A stretch of DNA of 21,296 nucleotides from a virus: positions 1 through 21,296 of IMG/VR virus record IMGVR_UViG_3300044675_003745; one strand, 5' to 3'. This document shows, piece after piece, positions 15,454-20,662 of this stretch. A program made the position numbers and the translations under genes. The stretch's first letter is position 1, and every line of letters begins with the position of its first letter. Under the pieces are notes generated by a model. That model was not told the origin of the DNA and did not search any database. It saw only the letters and a list, made by a program, of their open reading frames with translations.

Positions 15454-15672
15454 TTAAGCAGTCTGCTCTGCATCGGGTCCATTGAAATCGAAGACCAATT
15501 GCTCGTCTTTGTTTTCAATGCTTTTAAGAAGGTGGTCGCGGACGACCGACATCTTAATTAGGTTTGCCTGAGCTTGTTTGATGTTGCTCAGGACTTCGTT
15601 AATCATTTTACTGAGCATTTCAATTTCAGCTTTGATGATTTCAGTTTCAGTAGGTTGCGCGTCAATAGTCAT
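15454..15672 (-). CDS. Small coiled-coil protein of the replication cluster
   Basis: 72 aa, almost entirely helical with heptad-like hydrophobics (IIKAEIEMLSKMINEVLSNI, then QANLIKMSVVRDHLLKSI) and an acidic tail (VFDFNGPDAEQTA). No recognised family. The ATG overlaps the stop of the preceding gene by one base (TAATG). The position between the ssDNA-binding-type protein and the polymerase suggests a replication accessory, but this is from context only. It is followed by the 13-bp hairpin. Confidence 0.65.
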   Translation of the reverse strand: MTIDAQPTETEIIKAEIEMLSKMINEVLSNIKQAQANLIKMSVVRDHLLKSIENKDEQLVFDFNGPDAEQTA

Positions 15673-16400
15673 TATCGTGAGAAGTTAGCGGTGAATTCAA
15701 GAACGGAGGCATCTGGTTGCTTCTGAGTGGTGCTCAGAGACGGTGCGTACCAGCTGTATTTCCCTTTCGTCATCAAGCTGGACTCAAAGTTCCAGAGCTT
15801 GTTCTGAAGGGGAACCGACTTGTTGAAGGCTGCGAATGTAGCGAGACGCTTGTACGTCTGGCGATACGCATCCTTCGCGACGTTGATCTTACCGATCGCA
15901 TATTGGTGGTCGCCAATTGGGAACGGGTAAGCTTCTTCGTCTTCACTTCCTTCGGGTTGCTTGAACATCAACGTGATTTCAGCGAACTCCAGCATATCGT
16001 AATCCGACTGAGAAGCAATTACTTGCATCTCTTCTGGAGAGTACGCGATGCGCGGAATGCCATCATCATCATATGGGATGTCTTCACGCCAGCCTTTGAT
16101 CGCCGCAAGTACAACGACTTCGGCGGGTTCATCGGGTTTAAGCAGGACGTGTTTCTTATCGACGACTACTGATCCAACGGGGGCGTTGATGTCGCTAGTC
16201 TTTTGGACAAGATTGATACGTGGGATATCAATGTCGCTGGAGTCCATCATCAGTCCACTTTCGTTGGTGATGATTGCTGTGGGCTTAGTTGCTACTACTT
16301 CTGTTGTTACTGCTTCCATGTTACTGGTTTCTACTTTGTTGTTTGTTGTTTTAGACATAGTGTCTATTTTGTTGTTTCTTGTTTTTGACGGGCGGCTCAC
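15672..16400 (-). CDS. Probable ssDNA-binding-type replication protein
   Basis: 242 aa from a GTG that overlaps the upstream stop (GTGA), or 228 aa from an ATG at 16358; the first about 45 residues are low-complexity Lys/Asn/Thr/Val. The body (DIDIPRINLVQKTSDIN; VLLKPDEPAEVVVLAAIKGW; YPFPIGDHQYAIGKINVAKD; YRQTYKRLATFAAF; KGKYSWYAPSLSTT) resembles a phage protein type common between a RecB/Cas4-like nuclease and a polymerase gene. Aromatic and basic residues in the last third and the gene order suggest a ssDNA-binding or recombination partner. No experimentally defined family is recognised. Confidence 0.6.
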   Translation of the reverse strand: MSRPSKTRNNKIDTMSKTTNNKVETSNMEAVTTEVVATKPTAIITNESGLMMDSSDIDIPRINLVQKTSDINAPVGSVVVDKKHVLLKPDEPAEVVVLAAIKGWREDIPYDDDGIPRIAYSPEEMQVIASQSDYDMLEFAEITLMFKQPEGSEDEEAYPFPIGDHQYAIGKINVAKDAYRQTYKRLATFAAFNKSVPLQNKLWNFESSLMTKGKYSWYAPSLSTTQKQPDASVLEFTANFSR

Positions 16401-17512
16401 CTAAGTGTGAAGCGCGTGTCAGAGCTTTCGACGATGCCAGCATTTTGACAGGCGTCAAGAAATTCTTGCGATATTTTTTTTCTTTCTGATTTTTCGTGGC
16501 GATCGCTAATCGCTTTCGCTATTTTTGAAAGGGGAAATGTCGCTTCGTCCATCAGTTCGTGTGGGGTCATTCCGTAATCCAAAGCAATCCCTAACAGCCC
16601 TTGATTGTCAACGACTTTTTTCGATGAGCCCATTGAGTGCAATTTCAATGTAGGCAATTCAAGTCCGTTCTTGACAAGATCAAGGGTTCGTGCCTTCTGG
16701 CGGTCAGCCCAATTCGTGACGATCTTTCCAATGTTCCAGAGGTCTTCAAGGACTAATGGATCTTCCGTATTCTCGATATCGACATCTGGAAGTTGTGGGT
16801 CGATCTTCTTCGCCACTTCCAGAATAAGTCCACCTAACGATGGGCAGATGTCTTCGTAACGGCAGAAGCGGCAATTGGGGGTAGGCGTCAGATCTTCCAG
16901 AGCTGGCTTGCCTCCGATCCATTTTGGTCTTGTAGCTTCGGCTTTGAGGATGGCTACGCTCAAGTCATGAACCAGTGTGTCGTAGTCTTCCGACCTCTTG
17001 AACGTATGGTACAGAGACTGGTTGTGCTGCGGCACATAGAACACGAATGTGATTTCCTCTACCTCTGGAAACTTCTGGAACGCTCCGACGACATATGCCT
17101 TCGCTTGCCAGTTTTTTTCCGGTGGATCGATGATACTGATGCCCGTCTTGTAGTCTGCCATCACAGCGTTTCCGGTTCCAAGAATCAGGAATCGGTCGCA
17201 CGTACCCCATGTCTCTGTACCGTTGAGGGTTACAGTAACTTGAATCTCGTTGTACTCCTCAGTGATGTTTCCAAAGTTATTCAGGAACTCTTTCTCCATC
17301 GCTACGATCTTCTCGTAGATATCCAGTTCCTGTTCGTTGTGTAGCGCGGACGGGTCGAAGATCTCTAGCGCCTCATGGATTCGAGTACCCATTTCAGCGG
17401 CGGCGTTTGTGCCTTCCCGTCCATGGAATCCTGCACATTTCGATACGTACTTGAGCGACGATGGCGAGAACTCTGCGTGTCCACGCGAGCTATGGTCTGG
17501 TTGTTGTTTCAT
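16397..17512 (-). CDS. RecB/Cas4-like PD-(D/E)XK exonuclease with Fe-S-type cysteines
   Basis: 371 aa. SPSSLKYVSKCAGF carries C26; GTRIHEALE carries the motif-I His (H46); GTCDRFLIL carries D106; VMADYKTG carries D120-Y-K122; NWQAKAYVVG carries Q136. Near residues 214-223 is NCRFCRYEDIC (C214, C217, C223). One N-terminal Cys plus a C-x2-C-x5-C triad framing a RecB-type nuclease core is the Cas4/AddB-type 4Fe-4S arrangement, as in phage DUF2800-like nucleases. Likely role: DNA end-processing for recombination or replication. The start overlaps the upstream stop (ATGA, 17509-17512). Confidence 0.85.
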   Translation of the reverse strand: MKQQPDHSSRGHAEFSPSSLKYVSKCAGFHGREGTNAAAEMGTRIHEALEIFDPSALHNEQELDIYEKIVAMEKEFLNNFGNITEEYNEIQVTVTLNGTETWGTCDRFLILGTGNAVMADYKTGISIIDPPEKNWQAKAYVVGAFQKFPEVEEITFVFYVPQHNQSLYHTFKRSEDYDTLVHDLSVAILKAEATRPKWIGGKPALEDLTPTPNCRFCRYEDICPSLGGLILEVAKKIDPQLPDVDIENTEDPLVLEDLWNIGKIVTNWADRQKARTLDLVKNGLELPTLKLHSMGSSKKVVDNQGLLGIALDYGMTPHELMDEATFPLSKIAKAISDRHEKSERKKISQEFLDACQNAGIVESSDTRFTLR

Positions 17513-17775
17513 TCGGTTACGATGATCAAGAGTTTATCGTTGCGCTCAATCGACACAATCTTTTTGTTTGGTAATTTCGGGTGGTATTCCCGCAACGATG
17601 TGCCGACACTAATGAAAGGACCACCAGATGGATCGACAAATTCCAAATCGGGATGTCCACCAAAACTGATAATGGGGTTTACGAACGAAATCAAATATCT
17701 TTTTGGTTTGAGTTTCGTGAGTGTGCAGGAATGGCCGTAACGGCCCATGATTTTAAACGGTTCAATTTTCTTCAT
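17509..17775 (-). CDS. Small hypothetical early protein
   Basis: 88 aa, unrecognised. It looks like a compact beta-rich domain: YGHSCTLTKLKPKRYLISFV, PDLEFVDPSGGPFISVG, then KKIVSIERNDKLLIIVTE. One Cys, no membrane segment. It is coupled to the nuclease downstream by ATGA, and its start lies 14 nt inside the preceding small ORF. Its role is unknown; translation is probably linked to the nuclease. Confidence 0.6.
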   Translation of the reverse strand: MKKIEPFKIMGRYGHSCTLTKLKPKRYLISFVNPIISFGGHPDLEFVDPSGGPFISVGTSLREYHPKLPNKKIVSIERNDKLLIIVTE

Positions 17776-17950
17776 CTTCTTTAATTTGTTGTGTAATTTC
17801 TTTGATCGCGATTTCTAGCAAATCCATTTCTGCTGTGAGTATTTGTGTAGATCCTAACTTTTCTTTTTTGGCTCTTCTGAAATAAGCCTCTTTAAGGGCA
17901 GTCAGGATTAGTTTCTGTATTATTTGTTTCTCTATCTGTTCTGTTTTCAT
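17762..17950 (-). CDS. Small helical protein
   Basis: 62 aa, predicted almost fully helical (KTEQIEKQIIQKLILTALKE; MDLLEIAIKEITQQIKEDEE), with an acidic end. It overlaps the downstream 88-aa gene by 14 nt and the upstream 59-aa gene by 59 nt in another frame. The next internal Met is residue 42, so shortening it would remove most of the protein. It is plausible but less secure than its neighbours because of the long overlap. Confidence 0.5.
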   Translation of the reverse strand: MKTEQIEKQIIQKLILTALKEAYFRRAKKEKLGSTQILTAEMDLLEIAIKEITQQIKEDEEN

Positions 17951-18071
17951 GTGATTGTTCTAAAGCTATTTGTCTCCATCTCTCAGCCTCTGCTTTCCAC
18001 AGCGCAGCTTCTTTAAGGGCTGCGTTTTTGTCAGCAATAATCTTTGCAATGGAGTCATCTACAGCACTCAT
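17892..18071 (-). CDS. Very small helical protein (59 aa)
   Basis: Starts MSAVDDSIAKIIADKNAALK, continues ALWKAEAERWRQIALEQ, and ends in a polar tail with NTETNPDCP. The ATG overlaps the stop of the upstream zinc-ribbon gene (ATGA, 18068-18071), which is the main reason to accept it. The Ala/Glu/Lys/Trp pattern is that of a short coiled coil. Its last 59 nt are shared in a different frame with the 62-aa ORF downstream. Function unknown. Confidence 0.6.
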   Translation of the reverse strand: MSAVDDSIAKIIADKNAALKEAALWKAEAERWRQIALEQSHENRTDRETNNTETNPDCP

Positions 18072-18280
18072 GATCGATTTCTAATTTTACGTTTGATGAT
18101 ATCGAAGAGGGACATGTGTGCGATAATTGTATCGAAATGTCGAAGACTTTTTTCGCACGACGGGCAGACAGGTTCTCTCAGCCGTTCATCCGGTGCGTTG
18201 TTGCGGCGTCCCTTTCGACCGCACATCTTGCAGGTGTAGCGACGCGACGGAAGTTTAGTGGTACGCTGGCATGTTGTCAT
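18068..18280 (-). CDS. Small zinc-ribbon protein
   Basis: 70 aa from ATG 18280; a GTG at 18313 would add 11 residues but overlaps the upstream gene by 59 nt. CKMCGRKGRR and CPSCEKSL are two C-x2-C pairs 23 residues apart, a typical zinc ribbon, with a basic linker and a basic end (DIIKRKIRNRS). Nucleic-acid binding is plausible. It overlaps the upstream gene by 26 nt, and its stop is coupled to the 59-aa gene downstream. Confidence 0.65.
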   Translation of the reverse strand: MTTCQRTTKLPSRRYTCKMCGRKGRRNNAPDERLREPVCPSCEKSLRHFDTIIAHMSLFDIIKRKIRNRS

Positions 18281-18497
18281 AAATAGGATTTCTACTTTTA
18301 GTTGGCTCTTCACCGTCCATCCAGAACGTTGCTGCTTTGGTTGTTCTGGCGAAGCCGACGCACTTTAGGATCTCAAAGTATCCTGTAGGGTGTTGCTCTG
18401 CCAGACGCATTGCTTCTGTTTGCGCGGCTTCGAGTGTAGCGTGGCGGACTTTTGGTCCTCTGTCGTTGTATCGGTATACGTAGTAGTATGGTTTCAT
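18255..18497 (-). CDS. Small early protein of unknown function
   Basis: 80 aa. It starts MKPYYYVYRYNDRGPKVRHA, has a helix LEAAQTEAMRLAEQHP and a strand GYFEILKCVGFART, so a beta-alpha-beta layout. I recall similar short proteins in phage early regions, but no function. The C-terminal tail is polar (GEEPTKSRNPIYDNMPAYH). It begins 15 nt after the strong inverted repeat at 18513-18543, which would lie in its leader. Confidence 0.6.
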   Translation of the reverse strand: MKPYYYVYRYNDRGPKVRHATLEAAQTEAMRLAEQHPTGYFEILKCVGFARTTKAATFWMDGEEPTKSRNPIYDNMPAYH

Positions 18498-18512
18498 TGG
18501 TTCTGATTAGTT

Positions 18513-18543
18513 TTCAAAGTAACATTGGTCGTGTTACTTTGAA
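18513..18543 (-). promoter_or_regulatory. Perfect 12-bp hairpin between two early genes
   Basis: TTCAAAGTAACA (18513-18524) and TGTTACTTTGAA (18532-18543) pair perfectly with a 7-nt loop. A further ATGTTACTT (18551-18559) could pair with AAGTAACAT (18517-18525) instead, giving two mutually exclusive stems. No U-run follows on either strand. Confidence 0.65.
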
Positions 18544-18553
18544 TGGTTTAATG

Positions 18554-18742
18554 TTACTTGCTTTTTCGGTTTGTTCGTTTATCGTATTCTGTGATTTGTT
18601 TAATCCGTTTTTCACGGTTCCTTTGGTAGTAAGCTCTGTGGTAGGCGTTGTTGCACTTGATGCAATCGACCCGTCCAAAGTAGTATTCTCTTTCTTCTTT
18701 GTGCTCGCCACACTTTGTGCAAGCCTTAGTTGTAGTTTTCAT
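18554..18742 (-). CDS. Small zinc-ribbon protein with basic helix
   Basis: 62 aa from ATG 18742; a longer reading from 18814 would put 24 extra residues inside the upstream gene. CTKCGEHKEEREYY and RVDCIKCNNAYHRAYYQ give two C-x2-C pairs, followed by a strongly basic helix (RNREKRIKQITEYDKR). The pattern is that of the zinc-binding part of phage endonuclease VII/HNH-like proteins, but the catalytic part is absent, so nuclease activity is not claimed. It overlaps the upstream gene by 17 nt. The inverted repeat follows its stop. Confidence 0.65.
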   Translation of the reverse strand: MKTTTKACTKCGEHKEEREYYFGRVDCIKCNNAYHRAYYQRNREKRIKQITEYDKRTNRKSK

Positions 18743-18935
18743 CCCTGAAAAGTTTATTGAGTTTGCTGACAGCTTTGCCGGAATGAATGACGTTGATGTC
18801 GTTGTAAAGCTCAATCAGCAATCCTCGAAACTCGTCGCGTTGCTCAGTAACTGACGCAAGCGTACGCCGTTCAAGTTCGAGTAGTTTTTTATAGTACTCT
18901 ATTTTGTCGGTCGTTGTCATTTCGTCAATTATCAT
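18726..18935 (-). CDS. Small helical early protein
   Basis: 69 aa from ATG 18935. This start is chosen because the purine run GGAAGGGGGGAG lies directly upstream and the overlap with the preceding gene is only 11 nt; an ORF start at 18989 would be inside that gene. The protein is helical (DKIEYYKKLLELERRTLASV; EQRDEFRGLLIELYNDINVI) with a short basic end. Function unknown. Confidence 0.6.
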   Translation of the reverse strand: MIIDEMTTTDKIEYYKKLLELERRTLASVTEQRDEFRGLLIELYNDINVIHSGKAVSKLNKLFRDENYN

Positions 18936-19137
18936 GGCTCCCCCCTTCCACGGCGGCCTGAATGACAGCGCGTGTATTTGGTGTGTCACTCATTGTTTGG
19001 TCGGATTGTTTTTCATCAACGTCTTTGCCGCAATCACGACAATAAAAACCCATCGGTACAGAGCGTGAGAAGTACGGCTCATTGTTGCTGTCGCAGTGTG
19101 GGCAATAGACGTGATTCGTTTTTGGTGTCCTGCTCAT
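18925..19137 (-). CDS. Small zinc-ribbon protein
   Basis: 70 aa. YCPHCDSNNEPYFSR and FYCRDCGKDVDE are two C-x2-C pairs about 17 residues apart, a compact zinc ribbon such as binds nucleic acid or serves as a structural knob, with an acidic, Ser/Thr-rich tail. AGGAA lies just upstream of the ATG, one of few Shine-Dalgarno-like sites here. It shares 59 nt with the end of the upstream gene in another frame. Confidence 0.65.
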   Translation of the reverse strand: MSRTPKTNHVYCPHCDSNNEPYFSRSVPMGFYCRDCGKDVDEKQSDQTMSDTPNTRAVIQAAVEGGSHDN

Positions 19138-19333
19138 TGTTCCTGTTTTGTTTTAGTTGTTTCTGGTTTTCGTTATAGAATTTCGTGGCCATCTCAGAGT
19201 AATACCGTTCGAGCAGCAAGCCCACAGCATCTTCTACTGTGGAATAGTCCGTCTCGAAGAACTCCTCTGGAATCATCAGGCCAATGCGGCCCAACATTTG
19301 GGCGCATCTTTTGTCGGTTTCTGCTTCGCTCAT
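19079..19333 (-). CDS. Small hypothetical early protein
   Basis: 84 aa from ATG 19333, which overlaps the stop of the upstream gene (ATGA, 19330-19333); the longer reading from 19393 is rejected. The body is helical (CAQMLGRIGLMIPEEFFETD; YSTVEDAVGLLLERYYSEMA), with a Gln/Asn/Lys-rich tail (KQLKQNRNNEQDTKNES) lying over the next gene. Function unknown. Confidence 0.6.
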   Translation of the reverse strand: MSEAETDKRCAQMLGRIGLMIPEEFFETDYSTVEDAVGLLLERYYSEMATKFYNENQKQLKQNRNNEQDTKNESRLLPTLRQQQ

Positions 19334-19560
19334 TGTTTCAGTTTCTCGATTTCTTGAATCAACTTGCCCACAGCCTTCGCGATGTGGGGCCACTCATCAA
19401 GGTCAAAGCGAAGATTTTTTTCATCGCCCTCATCTGGAAATTGCCTCATTTCAATAAACGGTCCAGCGGCTTCGTCCACGATGCTGATCTCTGTGGCGAG
19501 TTGGCTGAAGATTGATTCGCCTTTCGGCAGCACTGTTATTCTTGATGTTATTGTGTTCAT
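19330..19560 (-). CDS. Small hypothetical early protein
   Basis: 76 aa. The N-terminal half has strands (SRITVLPKGESIF; ATEISIVDEAAGPFIEMRQF), followed by acidic DEGDEKNLRFDLDEW and a C-terminal helix (AKAVGKLIQEIEKLKQ). No recognised family. Its AT-rich leader (10 nt after the upstream stop) has no Shine-Dalgarno sequence. It is coupled to the next gene by ATGA. Confidence 0.6.
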   Translation of the reverse strand: MNTITSRITVLPKGESIFSQLATEISIVDEAAGPFIEMRQFPDEGDEKNLRFDLDEWPHIAKAVGKLIQEIEKLKQ

Positions 19561-19570
19561 ATTATTTAAT

Positions 19571-20122
19571 TTATTGTGGTTCTAATTCAATAGATTTTTC
19601 TTTGTACTCAGCTGCGGAAACAGTGAGGCCAAACATCCTCAATACTTGATTTGCTTTCCCGATCTGAAGCGTAGGCTTTGATTTTTCTAAATCAATAATA
19701 AAACGTATTCCAGTTCCTGCATATCCGGCGAGCTGTTTCTGAGTCAAACCCAAAGACTTTCGTCTGTACTTTACTATTTGAGATATTGGCGAATATTCTG
19801 TTGGTTGGGTGGGAGTCGTTAATTCTTTTGACTTCTTTGGGATTGGGTTTTTTAGTTTGTGTTTATTTACCAAATTGAAGCCCATAAGTTTCGCTCTGTA
19901 GATCTCTACCGACTCTAACTCAAGAGCTTGTTCTTCGTTGTCATAGCAGTGAACTATTTCAACTTCGCGATCCATATTGCAAGAAGATATAATTTCTTTA
20001 CGCACAGCTAACCATTCGTCACTCCTGCCACAAGTCTCATAAGCTCTATCACCAACGCCTTTTCCAACATAGAAAATGGCTTTAGTGACTGGATGCTTGT
20101 GGCGGTAAACATAATATAACAT
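19571..20122 (-). CDS. GIY-YIG nuclease domain fused to HipB/XRE-type helix-turn-helix
   Basis: 183 aa. Residues 1-88 read as a GIY-YIG domain: YYVYRH (GIY-like), IFYVGKGVGDRAY (YIG-like with R26), ALELESVEI (metal-binding Glu, probably E70) and NLVNKH (N86). A polar linker (about 90-112) leads to residues 113-168, a HipB/XRE-like HTH: ISQIVKYRRKSLGLTQKQLA, then GTGIRFIIDLEKSKPT and KANQVLRMFGL. The gene looks more AT-rich than its neighbours, lies beside a tRNA gene, and has a 104-nt leader ending TATATTTTAATACC-ATG, which could hold its own -10. It may be a homing-type nuclease using an HTH for targeting, or a self-regulated nuclease. Each domain call is good; the biological role is open. 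Confidence 0.75.
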   Translation of the reverse strand: MLYYVYRHKHPVTKAIFYVGKGVGDRAYETCGRSDEWLAVRKEIISSCNMDREVEIVHCYDNEEQALELESVEIYRAKLMGFNLVNKHKLKNPIPKKSKELTTPTQPTEYSPISQIVKYRRKSLGLTQKQLAGYAGTGIRFIIDLEKSKPTLQIGKANQVLRMFGLTVSAAEYKEKSIELEPQ

Positions 20123-20226
20123 GGTATTAAAATATAAAGCAGCCTTTTTGCTCAGAGTGCGCGGCTCGATCCACTGACCGCTACTGCCAAAACTGTCGTG
20201 TTTCTCCCAACCGGTACGGGAAATTG

Positions 20227-20300
20227 TGGAGCCCCATGAAAGAATCGAACTTTCGTCAGATGATTACAAATCAACCGTTTTACCATTAAACTAATAGGGC
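20227..20300 (-). tRNA. tRNA-Thr (anticodon TGT)
   Basis: On the minus strand: acceptor GCCCTAT pairs with ATGGGGC (one G-T pair), D stem GTTT/AAAC, anticodon loop TTTGTAA with anticodon TGT (20266-20268 on the plus strand as aca), T stem GAAAG/CTTTC with loop TTCGATT, and an encoded CCA after discriminator T. The anticodon stem GTTGA/TCATC has one T-T mismatch. G1-C72 and C2-G71 fit threonine identity. It begins 6 nt after the upstream gene's stop, so it is probably cut from the early transcript; it would supply ACA-reading tRNA. The 104 nt between it and the nuclease gene show no second tRNA or clear terminator. Confidence 0.88.
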
Positions 20301-20306
20301 GGAGAA

Positions 20307-20462
20307 TTATTTTTTCCAGACCCAACGCTTTGGTTTTTTGGATTCCAAATACGCTTCATAGTCCAGTTTGTTTTTGCAGCCTAATGGTCCCCTACAGGCG
20401 CTCCTTAAGACACCAATGCTGGCGCAGGAACACTGGTAGGTGACTTTAGGCTTTCGTTGCAT
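20307..20462 (-). CDS. Very small cysteine-containing basic protein (51 aa)
   Basis: Starts MQRKPKVTYQCSCASIGVLR, continues SACRGPLGCKNKLDYEAYLE and ends in a basic KKPKRWVWKK. Four cysteines (C11, C13, C23, C29) could bind zinc. The ATG lies 2 nt after the upstream stop and the stop lies 6 nt before the tRNA, so it fills the gap exactly. Function unknown. Confidence 0.6.
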   Translation of the reverse strand: MQRKPKVTYQCSCASIGVLRSACRGPLGCKNKLDYEAYLESKKPKRWVWKK

Positions 20463-20464
20463 AA

Positions 20465-20662
20465 CTAGATGCAGTTGTCCTCAAGGAACTCACGCTTGAA
20501 CATGGACTCCGTGATATCGGGATGCCATGACATGTAGGTCATGAGTGTCCGAAACACTGTGACAAGTTCTTCTAGCGGAGCGTCTCGCGGAAACGAGAAC
20601 TCCATCTTGCTTCCTTCATGTGGAATCTCCACGCTGATTTTCATTCGTCGGTCGTTGTTCAT
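20465..20662 (-). CDS. Small hypothetical early protein
   Basis: 65 aa. The first part is a likely beta strand (MKISVEIPHEGSKMEFSF), followed by a helix (LEELVTVFRTLMTYM) and an acidic end. Unrecognised. The ATG overlaps the upstream stop (ATGA, 20659-20662), which supports the start at 20662; an internal ATG gives MKISVE. It belongs to the early transcript with the 51-aa gene and the tRNA. Confidence 0.6.
   Translation of the reverse strand: MNNDRRMKISVEIPHEGSKMEFSFPRDAPLEELVTVFRTLMTYMSWHPDITESMFKREFLEDNCI

Noticed and set aside
15717-16404. Plus-strand ORFs of 118-151 aa opposite the ssDNA-binding-type gene
   Set aside because: Antisense to a well-supported gene within a coupled leftward operon; no start signals or recognisable motifs.
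18281-18313. GTG start extending the zinc-ribbon gene 18068-18280
   Set aside because: It would add 11 residues inside the upstream gene; the ATG at 18280 precedes the first cysteine pair. Kept only as an alternative.
18514-18711. 65-aa minus-strand ORF
   Set aside because: It lies in another frame over the zinc-ribbon gene 18554-18742 and the hairpin; low-complexity Thr/Ser/Asn sequence, no start support.
20123-20226. A second tRNA or an intrinsic terminator between the tRNA and the GIY-YIG gene
   Set aside because: No T-arm or acceptor pairing found, and only weak 4-bp stems without a U-tract.
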